This document shows, in pieces, positions 35,484 through 45,193 of a stretch of 63,022 nt of DNA. Position numbers and translations under genes: made by a program. The stretch comes from Martelella mediterranea (GTDB lineage Bacteria > Pseudomonadota > Alphaproteobacteria > Rhizobiales > Rhizobiaceae): the NCBI RefSeq assembly GCF_021021415.1, contig NZ_JAINWJ010000052.1, forward strand, positions 1 to 63,022, written 5' to 3'. Numbering within the stretch: position 1 is the first letter of the stretch; every line of letters begins with the position of its first letter. The notes below the pieces were generated by a model that saw only the letters and a list, made by a program, of their open reading frames with translations, was not told the DNA's origin and ran no database searches.

Positions 35484-36487
35484 TTGCAGATTCCCTCCCG
35501 CTTGCGCGCGGTCGACGATGCGACAGCGATGATGATCAGCGCGCCGAGTACGGCCTGCTGCAGATAGGGCGGCACGCCGAGAAGGATCATGCCATTGCTT
35601 AGAACCGTGACGAGCAAGACGCCGAGGACAGAGTTCAAGACCCCGCCGACGCCGCCGCTGAGGCTGGTACCGCCGAGCACGACGGCCGTGATCGTGGTGA
35701 ACAGACGGCCCTCGCCGATATCGACATTGCCCTGGCCGAGCTGGGCTACCGCAAGGGCTGCCGCCAGGCCATAGAACGCGCCGGCGATCGCGAACACCAT
35801 TGCCCGGGTGCGCAGGATGGGCAGCCCGGCCATCACCGCAATCGCCTCATTGCCACCGATCGCCATCACATGCCGGCCGAACCGGGTGCGCGCCTGCACC
35901 AGAGCGGCAAGCGCGATGATCAGGATCGTGATCCAGACGGACAGCGGAAGGCCGAGAATACGGGTCACGATCAGCGTGCGGATATCGGCATTGCGAACCG
36001 CAATGGTTCCGCCGCCGAGGAGCAGCGTCGCAAGTCCCGCGGAGACGAACCACATGCCGAGCGTGACCATGAAGGAAGGAATGCGCAGGAGCGTATGGAG
36101 AAGACCTGAAACCGCTCCGGTCGCGAACCCGACGAAGACTGCCGCCAAAACAGCCATCACGCTACCGAAAGGTCCGGGGTCGAACCGCAGAACCATCGCC
36201 GCGATGGTCGCCGAAAGCGCGATCACGCCCTGCACCGAAAGGTCGATGCTGCCCATCAGGATGACGAATGTCGCACCCACGGAAAGCAGCACCGGTATGG
36301 CGGAGAGTGTTGCCAGACGCCCCATATTGGCGCCACTCAGGAACAGCGGATTGTAGATCGAGATCGCGGCGACCGCGACGATCAGGGCGATGAAGGTCGG
36401 AGCCAGACGCGCGAGCGGCGAACTGGAATGCGGCCATCCCAGCCGGCGCCACAAAGGCCTCGCCTGTCCAGCGGCTTCGGTAGCCAT
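35480..36487 (-). CDS. Ribose-type sugar ABC transporter permease (first of two)
   Basis: A 335-residue permease with a long polar N-terminus and about ten helices, the motif SVGATFVILMGSIDLSVQGV, and the loop GRHVMAIGGNEAIAVMAGL. It is only moderately similar to the second permease, so the pair is an old duplication and not a recent one. Confidence 0.88.
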   Translation of the reverse strand: MATEAAGQARPLWRRLGWPHSSSPLARLAPTFIALIVAVAAISIYNPLFLSGANMGRLATLSAIPVLLSVGATFVILMGSIDLSVQGVIALSATIAAMVLRFDPGPFGSVMAVLAAVFVGFATGAVSGLLHTLLRIPSFMVTLGMWFVSAGLATLLLGGGTIAVRNADIRTLIVTRILGLPLSVWITILIIALAALVQARTRFGRHVMAIGGNEAIAVMAGLPILRTRAMVFAIAGAFYGLAAALAVAQLGQGNVDIGEGRLFTTITAVVLGGTSLSGGVGGVLNSVLGVLLVTVLSNGMILLGVPPYLQQAVLGALIIIAVASSTARKREGICK

Positions 36488-36570
36488 ACAGAGAACTCCC
36501 TGAACCTGAAATTCTTAAGTGAGAAAAGAGAGCCGCGCCCGACAAGGGCGGACGCGGCATCGAGCAGATG

Positions 36571-37656
36571 TCAGGACTGCTCGATAGGCCCGGCGTAACG
36601 GGACCAGAGATCGTCCACATCAAGCTCGGGTTCTGCGACGAAATTGGCCTCGAAGAACTCGGCGGCGTTGCCGTCGTCGACCACCACGCCCTCGGCGTAG
36701 AATTCGCGCTTGTCCTTGCCGAGCGTCTCGACGTCAACCTTGCCGAGGCGGGCCATGAGCGGGAGCGCAAGGCCATAGGAGCCCTGCCAGAAGGGGTCCC
36801 AGGAGACCGTCGTCACCAGTTCTCCATCAACCACCGCCTGCACCGCGGTCTCGATGCCGTCGATGCCCGAAATCGCGACCTGGCCGGACATCGCGTTCAT
36901 GCGCAGCGCTTCGAGCGCGCCGATGGCCATGTCGTCATTGGCGCACCAGATCCCCTGGAACTTCGAGGGGAAGCGCGTCAGCCAAGTATTGACGATGTCA
37001 TAGGCCTTGGAAGCCTGCCAGTCGCCGACCTGGTAGTCGAGGAGCTCGACGTCGGGCGCGGCCTTGACCGCTTCCTCGAGGCCGGCGCGACGCTGGATCG
37101 CGACCGTGTTCGACAGGATGCCGCCAAGCGCCAGCAGGCCGCCCTTGCCGCCCATGGCCTCAATGACCTTCTCCGCAGTCACACGGCCATACTGTTCGCC
37201 GTTGAAGCTCATATGGGCCACGTAATTGGGCCCGACATCCCACGGGTGCAGATCAGCAGGCTTGTTCCACTGGGTAAAGACGTGGGCACCGGCATCGACG
37301 CAGGCTTCGACGATCGGGCGCGCGTCGGCAGCATCATTGGGGTCGACATTGACCACCGCGTTGCCGCCTGTGCGTGCCAGGATGCCGCGGATGTCGGCCA
37401 CGCCCTTTTCACTGTCGCCCTCGGTGACGAGCGTCACATAGTCGAGGCCGACGGATTTGGCATAGGCTTCGCCGCCGGCATTCCAAGCAGCATGATAGGG
37501 ATTGGAAAGCGAACGGATGGAATTTACCAGAAGCGGCTTTTCAGCGCCTTGCGCGAAAACCTGGCGTGCGAACGGAACCGTGGCCAGCACGCCCGCCGAT
37601 GCGAGCGAGCCCAAGAATGCGCGACGAGTCGGCGCGAGACGAGAAAGCGGTGTCAT
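36571..37656 (-). CDS. Sugar ABC transporter substrate-binding protein with Tat-like signal
   Basis: A 361-residue RbsB-type binding protein. The N-terminus TRRAFLGSLASAGVLATVP has a twin-arginine motif and ends at VFAQGAEK, so it is probably exported folded. Domain landmarks are NSIRSLSNPYHAAWNAGGEA, VVNVDPNDAADARP and CANDDMAIGALEAL. GGGAGGATATC precedes the ATG at 37656. It is the first gene of the seven-gene polyol operon and faces the LacI gene across a palindromic operator. Confidence 0.87.
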   Translation of the reverse strand: MTPLSRLAPTRRAFLGSLASAGVLATVPFARQVFAQGAEKPLLVNSIRSLSNPYHAAWNAGGEAYAKSVGLDYVTLVTEGDSEKGVADIRGILARTGGNAVVNVDPNDAADARPIVEACVDAGAHVFTQWNKPADLHPWDVGPNYVAHMSFNGEQYGRVTAEKVIEAMGGKGGLLALGGILSNTVAIQRRAGLEEAVKAAPDVELLDYQVGDWQASKAYDIVNTWLTRFPSKFQGIWCANDDMAIGALEALRMNAMSGQVAISGIDGIETAVQAVVDGELVTTVSWDPFWQGSYGLALPLMARLGKVDVETLGKDKREFYAEGVVVDDGNAAEFFEANFVAEPELDVDDLWSRYAGPIEQS

Positions 37657-37697
37657 GATATCCTCCCAAATGGCACTTGACTTGCTATTCATTGTGC

Positions 37698-37719
37698 ATG
37701 ACTAACTATGCATAGTCAT
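37698..37719 (-). promoter_or_regulatory. LacI-type operator of the polyol importer operon
   Basis: ATGACTA (37698-37704) and its complement TAGTCAT (37713-37719) flank a centre that contains the perfect palindrome CTATGCATAG (37706-37715). It lies about 42 bases before the binding-protein start. The LacI-family gene 370 bases away is the obvious candidate to bind it. Confidence 0.55.
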
Positions 37720-38084
37720 TTATAAGCGTCAACGGGAAATTTCCGGGAGTCGATTTTTGGCAGGCAAAGTAAGCAAGTACGGCTTGATGCCGCCGCTTCT
37801 GGATGTCGGCAAACGGTCGGCATCACGTGGCGAATATCTGGAATACGACGCGAAACGGATGATCAACAGCCACAGCATGCCATCTGCCACCGAGGCGCGC
37901 TTCATTCGTGGTCCCGGAAGCATCCGCCACCGGCACGGGGCGGTTACGGATCAGTTGCAAACGCTGTTGGCGTTCGGATATGCAGGTACGGTAGACAGGG
38001 GTCGCGGGTCACCGGAGGCGCAAGCGTTGCGAGCGTCCTCCGCTGCCAACCAACGCGACTGAACCCAATTTGAGGAGAACCCAT
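37720..38084 (+). other. Leader region before the LacI gene
   Basis: 365 bases without a supported gene. A 101-codon TTG-initiated open frame (37757-38062) has no ribosome binding site, no recognisable domain and a composition like non-coding GC-rich DNA, so it is not called. The region presumably holds the promoter of the regulator gene. Confidence 0.3.
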
Positions 38085-39134
38085 TTGCGGAAACGATACG
38101 CATCATCGACCGATGTTGCCAGGCGTGCCGGCGTTTCGCAATCGACGGTCTCCCGGACGTTTCGCGGCGACATCCATGTCTCGAACGAGGTTCGGGCCCG
38201 GGTGGAGGCGGCGGCCGAGGAACTCGGTTACAGACCCAACCTTCTCCCCCGGATCATGCTGACCCAGCAATCCAAGATTGTGGCGCTCGTTTTTGGCGGG
38301 TTGCACAACCCCTTCTATTCCCGCGTGCTGGAACATTTTACCGAACGACTGCAGGAAATCGGCTGTCAGGTGATGCTGTGCCACGTCGATAGCGACGATG
38401 CGCTTGATGCCGTCGTGCCACGTCTTTCCGGTTATCGCGTCGATGCCGTGGTCTCGGCGCTTTCGGTGATGACGGAGGCCGCCTCGCGGCAACTGACAGA
38501 TCTCGGCGTGCCGGTGATCTCGTTCAACACCCATCTGCGCCGCAAGGGCCTCTACACCATAAGCTGTGACAATGTTCTGGCCGGCAGGCAGGTGGCCCGA
38601 CATCTGATTGAGCAGGGCGCATCCCGGCTCGGCTACATGGGCGGACCGACCAACAACCCGGCCAATGCCGATCGCTGCCGCGGCTTTGCCGAAGAGGCTC
38701 AGAAGCAAGGCTTCAATCCGGTGATATCGAATGACGAATTCAGCTTCGCGGGCGGCGCGCGCCAGGCCCTCCGGGTGTTCGCCAGCGAGAACCCGCCGGA
38801 CGGCGTATTCTGCGGAGACGATCTGATCGCCATGGGCGCGATCGATGCGCTCTGGAAAACGCCGACGCTTCACGCTCCGGCGACATTGCGGATTGTCGGT
38901 TTCGACGATATTCCGCAGGCCACGTGGGCGCCCTACGACCTTTCCACCATGCGCCAGGACGAGGAAAATATGGTCGCCTGCGCGATCTCGATACTCGAAA
39001 ATTTGTATTCCGATGTGCCCATGCCAGAATCCGGCGAGTTTCCGGTTCTCGGAGAACTGGTCGTACGCTCTTCATCCGCTTCGGGCCTGTTGCTACCGCC
39101 GCTCACAGGCGGTATCAACTCAAGGCGCAATTGA
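38085..39134 (+). CDS. LacI-family transcriptional regulator
   Basis: A 349-residue repressor-type protein. The DNA-binding head reads SSTDVARRAGVSQSTVSRTF, with the hinge VEAAAEELGYRPN, followed by a sugar-binding core (VALVFGGLHNPFYSRVLEHF, VISFNTHLRRKGLYTI, FCGDDLIAMGAIDALW). A TTG start at 38085 is chosen because GAGGAG lies eight bases upstream. It is divergent from the polyol operon and should respond to its substrate. Confidence 0.88.
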   Translation: MRKRYASSTDVARRAGVSQSTVSRTFRGDIHVSNEVRARVEAAAEELGYRPNLLPRIMLTQQSKIVALVFGGLHNPFYSRVLEHFTERLQEIGCQVMLCHVDSDDALDAVVPRLSGYRVDAVVSALSVMTEAASRQLTDLGVPVISFNTHLRRKGLYTISCDNVLAGRQVARHLIEQGASRLGYMGGPTNNPANADRCRGFAEEAQKQGFNPVISNDEFSFAGGARQALRVFASENPPDGVFCGDDLIAMGAIDALWKTPTLHAPATLRIVGFDDIPQATWAPYDLSTMRQDEENMVACAISILENLYSDVPMPESGEFPVLGELVVRSSSASGLLLPPLTGGINSRRN

Positions 39135-39391
39135 TCCAGCGGACTCGTCGTGGAATGGATCGTCCAGCAGCCAGCAGTCCTCGACCATTCGTAGGCTAAG
39201 AGGAAACCGGAAATAGAGCCACACAGCGTGGGCAATGACTTCAGGGGGAAGCGATGCGGCGAAATCGTGGATCACGGTCTGTCATAACCCGTAATTCGCG
39301 CACCAAGTACCACATTCCGTGAAGTTGACGATTCCCACCAGGCCCTTCTCGGCTAGGCAAAGTTAATGTGACAACACCCGTCTTTCGGCCT

Positions 39392-40411
39392 TCAATCGAT
39401 TTTTTGCAACAGAGCCTCCATGCGAACGCCATTACAGAAAACGTGAAAGCTTGCGGGATCGGCATCCAGCGAAACCTCCTGGTCGCGCAGTTCGGGACCA
39501 GCCCGGTCTGTGCGCACCACCGCGTCGTTTCCGTCATCCAGCACAACGTGGACCAGGGTGTCGGACCCGAGCTGCTCCAGGAGACGAACCTTGCCGTGCC
39601 ATCGCCCTTGTCCTGTCACGATGCGCAGGTCTTCGGGACGCACGCCCAGAAGGTCGCCACCTGCCTCTTTAGCCTGTTCGTCTTGGAAAAAATTGATCCT
39701 GGGCGATCCGATGAAACCGGCAACGAACGGTGTCGCCGGGCGATCGTAAAGGTCGAGCGGACTGCCGACCTGTTCGATACTGCCGGCGTTCATCACCACG
39801 ATCTGGTCGGCCATGGTCATTGCCTCGACCTGATCATGTGTCACATAGATCATGGTCGCATCGATCTCGCGATGCAATTCCATCAGTTCGACGCGCATCT
39901 GGCTGCGCAGCGCGGCGTCGAGATTGGATAGCGGCTCGTCGAATAGAAAGATATCAGGATCGCGCACGATCGACCGCCCGATCGCGACCCGCTGGCGCTG
40001 TCCGCCCGAAAGTTCGGCAGGTTTACGGTCCAGAAGCGGCTCAAGCTGCAGGATACGCGCCGCGCGCGCCACCTTTTCATCGATTTCGGCTTTCGGGGTC
40101 TTGGCCAGGCGCAGCCCGAAGCTGACATTGTCGCGCACGGTCATGTGCGGATAGAGCGCATAAGATTGGAACACCATGGCGATGCCGCGTTTAGAAGGCG
40201 CCAGCTCCGTCACATCACGGCCACCGATTTCAAGCCGGCCTTCGCTAAACTTTTCCAAGCCTGCAACCATCCTGAGCAGTGTGGACTTGCCACAGCCGGA
40301 CGGCCCGATAAGCACTGTGAAAGATCCGTCCTCGATCTCAAGTGAGAGATCGGGGATGACCACGCTTGCTCCGAACGCCTTCTTCGCGTTTTTGAGACTG
40401 ACATGTGACAT
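39392..40411 (-). CDS. Maltose/glycerol-phosphate-type ABC transporter ATPase (UgpC/MalK-like)
   Basis: A 339-residue ATPase with Walker [18 protein letters not shown]-loop [16 protein letters not shown], signature [16 protein letters not shown], Walker [13 protein letters not shown] and a C-terminal OB-like regulatory domain ([12 protein letters not shown]). It is the last gene of the sulfatase importer operon and would drive the two permeases at 43396 and 44219. Confidence 0.9.
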   Translation of the reverse strand: MSHVSLKNAKKAFGASVVIPDLSLEIEDGSFTVLIGPSGCGKSTLLRMVAGLEKFSEGRLEIGGRDVTELAPSKRGIAMVFQSYALYPHMTVRDNVSFGLRLAKTPKAEIDEKVARAARILQLEPLLDRKPAELSGGQRQRVAIGRSIVRDPDIFLFDEPLSNLDAALRSQMRVELMELHREIDATMIYVTHDQVEAMTMADQIVVMNAGSIEQVGSPLDLYDRPATPFVAGFIGSPRINFFQDEQAKEAGGDLLGVRPEDLRIVTGQGRWHGKVRLLEQLGSDTLVHVVLDDGNDAVVRTDRAGPELRDQEVSLDADPASFHVFCNGVRMEALLQKID

Positions 40412-40436
40412 GGAAACTGCTCCCTCTGACCCGTAT

Positions 40437-41924
40437 TCAGAAATCGGCGACGCGCTCGGGCCCGATCCCGGTGACGAGCATCATCTCGGAGAAAGCCCGT
40501 TCGGTCAGGCGGGCCCGAAGTGCCGCGTGATCAGGATCGTTCCACAGGTCAACAAACTCGTCGGGGTCCGTCTCAAGGTCGAAAAGCTCGCCCTCACCGA
40601 CATCGTGATAGATGTTCAGCTTATAGCGCCCGTCGAAATACATGCTCCCGCGCGATCCGCGACTGCCCGGGAAGCTGATCGCATCCCAGAATTCGCTCAG
40701 AACGCGATCCTTGTGGGTATTGAGCGGCGCTTTCCCGGTCAGCAGCGGGAACAACGACTTGCCCTGATCCTGATACATCCGCGGTACTTTAGCCGCATCG
40801 CAGAGGGTCGCAGGCAGATCAACCAGTTCAACCAGCGCATCCGAAATGCCTGCAACCGTGCGTCCAGGCCACGAAATCAACATCGGCACATGCACCAGCC
40901 CCTCGTAAAAGCGGCATCCCTTGTAGAGGAGTCCGTGGTCGCCCAGCATCTCACCGTGGTCGGACATGAACAGAACCAGCGTATCGCGGTCCTGCCCGGT
41001 TTCCTTAAGCGTCCGGAGAAGCGCGCCCACCATGTCGTCGATCAGTTCGATCATCGCGAAATAGGCGACCTTGATCTTGCGAGCATCATAGCTGTCGGGC
41101 GGCGTGTCGTGGCTTTCGCGCCCTTCCGGCACCGCGGTACCGGCACCGGTTTGCGGAACGATGCGCGGATCGACCGGGTTCACTGTCTGCTGATCCACGT
41201 CGCGGAACCGCTTGTGGTGCTCCAGGTCGCTCTCGCGGAACGCCGGCATCGGCACGGCGGCCGGATCGATGCGGTCGACATATTCGGCCGGCGGATCGAA
41301 CGGTGGATGCGGATCGAACAGGTTGATCGACAGGAACCAGGGCTTGTCCTTGTGGGCGTTGATGAACCGGCGTGCACGCTCGCCCGCCCAGGTGGTCTGG
41401 TGATACTCGCTCGGCACGCCCTCTGTCAGCGCCTCGCCGACGAACGAGTAGGCTTCATCGGGATCGACGCCCCGCTCGATCAGCCAGTTGTGATAATCAT
41501 GAGCCTTCTTTACCTCCGGCGTGGCGTGCTTTTCGGGGTAAGGATACTGGCTCCAGTAAAACTCTTCATAGCCGTCATCGGCGCGTTTTTCGATTCGGTT
41601 CTGGGCCGCGGCAAGATGCAGCTTGCCGATAAGTCCGGTGTGATAGCCGGCATCGCGGAACACGTGCGGCAACAGTTCCAGCCCGTCAGGAAAGGCATCG
41701 CAGCCATTGCGCTGCACCTTGTGAGCTGCGGGATACATGCCGGTCAGAAAGGTTGCGCGGCTCGGCGTGCAGATCGGGCTTTGCGTGTAGGTATTGCGGA
41801 AAGCGACGCCATCCTTCCCGAGACTGTCGATATTCGGCGTCCGCAGTCCCTTGAAGCCAAGCGCCGAGATCGTGTCCCAGCGCTGCTGGTCGGTGCAGAT
41901 CCAGAGGATATTTGGTTGTGTCAT
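40437..41924 (-). CDS. Cytoplasmic type I sulfatase
   Basis: A 495-residue arylsulfatase-superfamily protein. The formylglycine signature is [13 protein letters not shown], with Cys52 the residue to be oxidised; metal and active-site residues appear in [25 protein letters not shown] and [13 protein letters not shown]. There is no signal peptide, so it acts on a substrate after import. No formylglycine-generating enzyme is encoded in the window, so maturation depends on a gene elsewhere. Placement inside a maltose-type ABC operon points to a sulfated sugar or similar small sulfate ester; choline sulfate is an alternative. Confidence 0.88.
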   Translation of the reverse strand: MTQPNILWICTDQQRWDTISALGFKGLRTPNIDSLGKDGVAFRNTYTQSPICTPSRATFLTGMYPAAHKVQRNGCDAFPDGLELLPHVFRDAGYHTGLIGKLHLAAAQNRIEKRADDGYEEFYWSQYPYPEKHATPEVKKAHDYHNWLIERGVDPDEAYSFVGEALTEGVPSEYHQTTWAGERARRFINAHKDKPWFLSINLFDPHPPFDPPAEYVDRIDPAAVPMPAFRESDLEHHKRFRDVDQQTVNPVDPRIVPQTGAGTAVPEGRESHDTPPDSYDARKIKVAYFAMIELIDDMVGALLRTLKETGQDRDTLVLFMSDHGEMLGDHGLLYKGCRFYEGLVHVPMLISWPGRTVAGISDALVELVDLPATLCDAAKVPRMYQDQGKSLFPLLTGKAPLNTHKDRVLSEFWDAISFPGSRGSRGSMYFDGRYKLNIYHDVGEGELFDLETDPDEFVDLWNDPDHAALRARLTERAFSEMMLVTGIGPERVADF

Positions 41925-42001
41925 GAACGGTCTCTCCTTGGTTCCCCGCCAGCGGCGGGGAAGAAAGTTGCATTTGGATTCTGGATCTGGCGAAGGCCCT
42001 A

Positions 42002-43315
42002 TCAGGGCAGCAGGCGCGCCCGTCGGAAGGTCCGTTCCATGTCACTATTGGCGGCATTGAGCGCGTCTTCGGCACTGGATTGGCCGGTGACGACTTCCTG
42101 CAGCGCGATGCCGACACGATCGGCCGCGGGACGGAATTCGGCGATCGGCAATCGGTAGAACGGATCGGCCGCCGCGAGCGTATCCCGATAGGCCTGCGTG
42201 AAGCTGCCAGCGCCGAAGTCGTAGCCGTGGCTCTCGATGAAGGCTGGGTCTTCCCACACCGAATTGCGGGTAACCGCAACGAAGGACGAGTTGCTGGCGA
42301 TATCGAGCATATTGTCAGTGCCGGTCGCCCAGATCAGGAAGGCCGCGGCGGCTTCCTTATTGCGCGAGGCGGCGTTGACGCCATAGGCCTGGCTGGTGAA
42401 CGGCGCGAAAGTGCCTGCCGGACCGCCCGGAGGAACGGCAAAACCGAGCTTGCCCGATACCTTGGACAATTCGGGATCGAGGATGCGGCCCGCAAGCGGC
42501 GCGCCCTCGATCGTCATGGCGATATTGCCCTGCTGCATGGCGATGACAACCTCGTCATAGCTGGCGGAGACCGATCCGGGTATCGCATGCTCGTTCATCA
42601 GTTCGGCATAATATTCAGCCGCCTCGATGGCCTCGGGCGAGTTGATCGCGGGGGTCAGGTCGTCCGGCCATGAGGTGACATAGGAGCCGCCCATGCCCTT
42701 GAGGATCTGGGTCCAGTACCAGATGTTTTCCGAGGTCGAGGGTTTGCCGCGCATGGCGGTGCAGGTGATGTCCACCTTCTCCTCGATCGTCCGGCACTGC
42801 TCCATCATTTCCGCGAATGTCTCGGGCGGACCGTCCAGCCCGGCCTCCTCGAAGATATCCGGACGCCAGTAGAGCATCTGCGTTGCCGCGAAATGGGGCA
42901 ATGCATAGATTTCGCCGTCAATGGTATTGGCTTCGATGGTGGCCGGCAGGAAGTCGTCGATATCGACATCGCCGGCAGCCTCAATGTAGGGGTTCAGCGG
43001 CTCTAGCAGCCCTGCCGGCGCAAAGCGCACGACCTCGGAGGCTTCCACGAATACCAGGTCATAGGCCGGCGAGCGCGACGACAACTCGACCGTGACCTTC
43101 TGAATGCCCTGCGTCAGCGAAAAAAGATCGAACTGGACTTCCGCCCCCGTCATTTCGGTGAATTCCGCGGCACGCTTCTGCAGCTCGATTTCCCAGGGCT
43201 GCTGGGTGCCCAGAACGCGCAGGGTGACGCCTTCGAATGGCTTGTCCTGCGCTGCGGCCCCTCCGGCGCTGGCCGCCAATACGGCAATGGCTGCAATTGC
43301 TGTTAGCTGTTTCAT
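42002..43315 (-). CDS. Extracellular solute-binding protein (family 1)
   Basis: A 437-residue MalE-type binding protein with the signal peptide MKQLTAIAAIAVLAASAGG ending at AAAQDKPFEG. Typical elements are VTLRVLGTQQPWEIEL, PHFAATQMLYWRPDIFEEAG, and AIEAAEYYAELMN. GGGAGGAC precedes the ATG at 43315. It delivers the ligand, presumably the sulfated compound, to the two permeases upstream in the operon. Confidence 0.87.
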   Translation of the reverse strand: MKQLTAIAAIAVLAASAGGAAAQDKPFEGVTLRVLGTQQPWEIELQKRAAEFTEMTGAEVQFDLFSLTQGIQKVTVELSSRSPAYDLVFVEASEVVRFAPAGLLEPLNPYIEAAGDVDIDDFLPATIEANTIDGEIYALPHFAATQMLYWRPDIFEEAGLDGPPETFAEMMEQCRTIEEKVDITCTAMRGKPSTSENIWYWTQILKGMGGSYVTSWPDDLTPAINSPEAIEAAEYYAELMNEHAIPGSVSASYDEVVIAMQQGNIAMTIEGAPLAGRILDPELSKVSGKLGFAVPPGGPAGTFAPFTSQAYGVNAASRNKEAAAAFLIWATGTDNMLDIASNSSFVAVTRNSVWEDPAFIESHGYDFGAGSFTQAYRDTLAAADPFYRLPIAEFRPAADRVGIALQEVVTGQSSAEDALNAANSDMERTFRRARLLP

Positions 43316-43395
43316 GATAGTCCTCCCTTTTGGATAATGATGAAAAATGCTCTCAGTCGAGCGATGGTCACTCTTCCTCCTGCGCGATTGCGCCC

Positions 43396-44217
43396 TCATC
43401 CCTTCACGCCTCCGGCCGTGGTCTGGACGAGATATTTGCGAATGAGCACGGCGAAGCACAGAACAGGCAGCAGTATCAGCGTGCCCGCTGCGGCAACCTT
43501 GCCCCACTCGGTCCCCTCGTAAGCCATGTAATTGAGGATGGAGACGGCTGCGGTTCGCGCCTCGACCCGCGTCAGGATCAGGGCGAACAGGAACTCGTTC
43601 CAAGCGAAGATGAACACAAGGATCGCGGTCGATGCGATGCCGGGCGCCGCCAGCGGGATCGCAATCCTGGTCAGCACCTGAAAACGGTTGGCGCCGTCGA
43701 CGATGCCGGCCTCCTCGATCTCGCGCGGCACCGCATCGAAGAACGGGATCACGATCCAGATCGCGAGAGGGATGGTGAAAACCGAATTGATCAGGATCAG
43801 ACCGGAATATGTGTCGATCAGCCCCACCTGGCTGTAGGCCATGTAGTATGGGATGACGTAGATCATCCCCGGCGCGGCGCGAACGATCAGAACCCAGGAC
43901 AGCAGCCCCGCACGCCGTCCGCCGGTCAGATGAGACAGGCCGTAGGCTGCCGGCACCGCGAACAGGATCGATATCAGCACCGTGCCGGAGGAGACGATGA
44001 TAGAGTTCATGAATGCATGCGTGAAGGCCTGGTCGGTCAACACCGCCGCATAATTGGCAAGGGTAAGCGAGGCGATCAGACGCGGGGGCTGGCTGAAAAT
44101 CTCGAGCTGCGACTTGAACGATGTCGACAGCATCCAGATCACCGGCGCCAGCAGGAACAGGGCGAAGATATAGGTAACTGCGTAGCAGAAGATCTTTTCG
44201 GGGCGGCTCAGATGCAT
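43396..44217 (-). CDS. Sugar ABC transporter permease, MalG type
   Basis: A 273-residue permease with six helices. The cytoplasmic EAA loop reads EIEEAGIVDGANRFQVLTRIAIPLAAPG, here split as EIEEAGIVDGANRFQ and RIAIPLAAPG, and an SFK segment follows helix 1 (MLSTSFKSQ). One base separates it from the upstream permease gene. Confidence 0.88.
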   Translation of the reverse strand: MHLSRPEKIFCYAVTYIFALFLLAPVIWMLSTSFKSQLEIFSQPPRLIASLTLANYAAVLTDQAFTHAFMNSIIVSSGTVLISILFAVPAAYGLSHLTGGRRAGLLSWVLIVRAAPGMIYVIPYYMAYSQVGLIDTYSGLILINSVFTIPLAIWIVIPFFDAVPREIEEAGIVDGANRFQVLTRIAIPLAAPGIASTAILVFIFAWNEFLFALILTRVEARTAAVSILNYMAYEGTEWGKVAAAGTLILLPVLCFAVLIRKYLVQTTAGGVKG

Positions 44218-44218
44218 A

Positions 44219-45100
44219 TCAGGCGCCTTTCGAAGTGGATTTGGCGATCTGCACCAGGAACGGCGTGCACAGCGTCATCATGACCAGAAAGAACATCACG
44301 ATGATCGAGGCCGCGTAGTCGATCTGCAAATAATCGAAGCCGGTGACATAGGCGTAGAAGTTGATCGGTGATGTCGCCCCGGCAGGTCCGCCCCCGGTCA
44401 GCACGAAAATGATCGGGAAAATCGCGAGCGCCTCGAGAATGCGGAACACCATGACGGTTCTGATGATCGGCATGATTGTCGGCACCGAAATGAAACGATG
44501 GCACTGCATCCATGTCGCGCCGTCGATCGTGGCGGATTCGTATTGATCCTTGCTGATGGTTTCGAGGCCGGACAGGAGCAACAATGCCACGAAGGGCGTG
44601 CCGACCCAGGTTGAGGCCGCGATCACCACCCCAAGCGCCGTGAGCGGCATGCTGAGCAGATCCGCCTCCAGGCTCGCGCCGGTGAGCGCCGCCAGATAGC
44701 TCAGTCCGCCGGCGCCGGGAATGACGAAGAGCTTCCAGACCAGGCCGCTGACCGCCGGCGGAATCACAGCAGGCAGCAGGAACAGCAGCCGCATCCAGCG
44801 CGTACCCGTCAGCTTTTCGCGCAGCGCGATGGCAAGCGTCAGACCGAACAAAATCTGCAGGGCGACCGGAATGAAAATCAGCGCCGCCGTTACCTTGAGC
44901 GAATTGAGAAATCGCGAGTCGGAAAACAGGGAGATGTAATTATAGAAGCCCTGATATTCGGGCGCCGCGCCTGAGGTGACGTCCAGATAGAACAGGCTGA
45001 TAATGAAGGTGATGATCAGCGGCACGACCGTGATCGTCCCCAGAAGCAGGAACGTCGGGGCGACATAGGCACCGTAACCGTTAAATCCACGTGTAGTCAT
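44219..45100 (-). CDS. Sugar ABC transporter permease, MalF type
   Basis: A 293-residue six-helix permease, the first gene of the operon. The EAA loop is YESATIDGATWMQCHRFIS followed by VPTIMPIIR. It forms the heterodimeric channel with the MalG-type protein. The start lies about 90 bases from the divergent LysR gene. Confidence 0.88.
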   Translation of the reverse strand: MTTRGFNGYGAYVAPTFLLLGTITVVPLIITFIISLFYLDVTSGAAPEYQGFYNYISLFSDSRFLNSLKVTAALIFIPVALQILFGLTLAIALREKLTGTRWMRLLFLLPAVIPPAVSGLVWKLFVIPGAGGLSYLAALTGASLEADLLSMPLTALGVVIAASTWVGTPFVALLLLSGLETISKDQYESATIDGATWMQCHRFISVPTIMPIIRTVMVFRILEALAIFPIIFVLTGGGPAGATSPINFYAYVTGFDYLQIDYAASIIVMFFLVMMTLCTPFLVQIAKSTSKGA

Positions 45101-45161
45101 CTTTTCCTCCCTTGCTCGAAACTTGACGCAACGACCACGTCAGGTCCAATATCCATTTCAG

Positions 45162-45183
45162 ATGCATCATTACAAATTTGCAT
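45162..45183 (+). promoter_or_regulatory. Candidate LysR binding site
   Basis: ATGCA (45162-45166) and TGCAT (45179-45183) form an interrupted palindrome with 12 bases between arms, in the short divergent region between the importer operon and the LysR gene. It lies next to the regulator start, as expected for an autoregulated LysR-type promoter. Confidence 0.4.
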
Positions 45184-45193
45184 AGTGGGCTCC

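Noticed and set aside
37757-38062. 101-codon gene between the polyol operon and the LacI gene
   Set aside because: TTG start without ribosome binding site, no domain, and composition like non-coding DNA.
40176-42158. 660-codon plus-strand open frame opposite the ABC ATPase, sulfatase and binding-protein end
   Set aside because: It is a shadow of three well-supported minus-strand genes and has no recognisable domain of its own.
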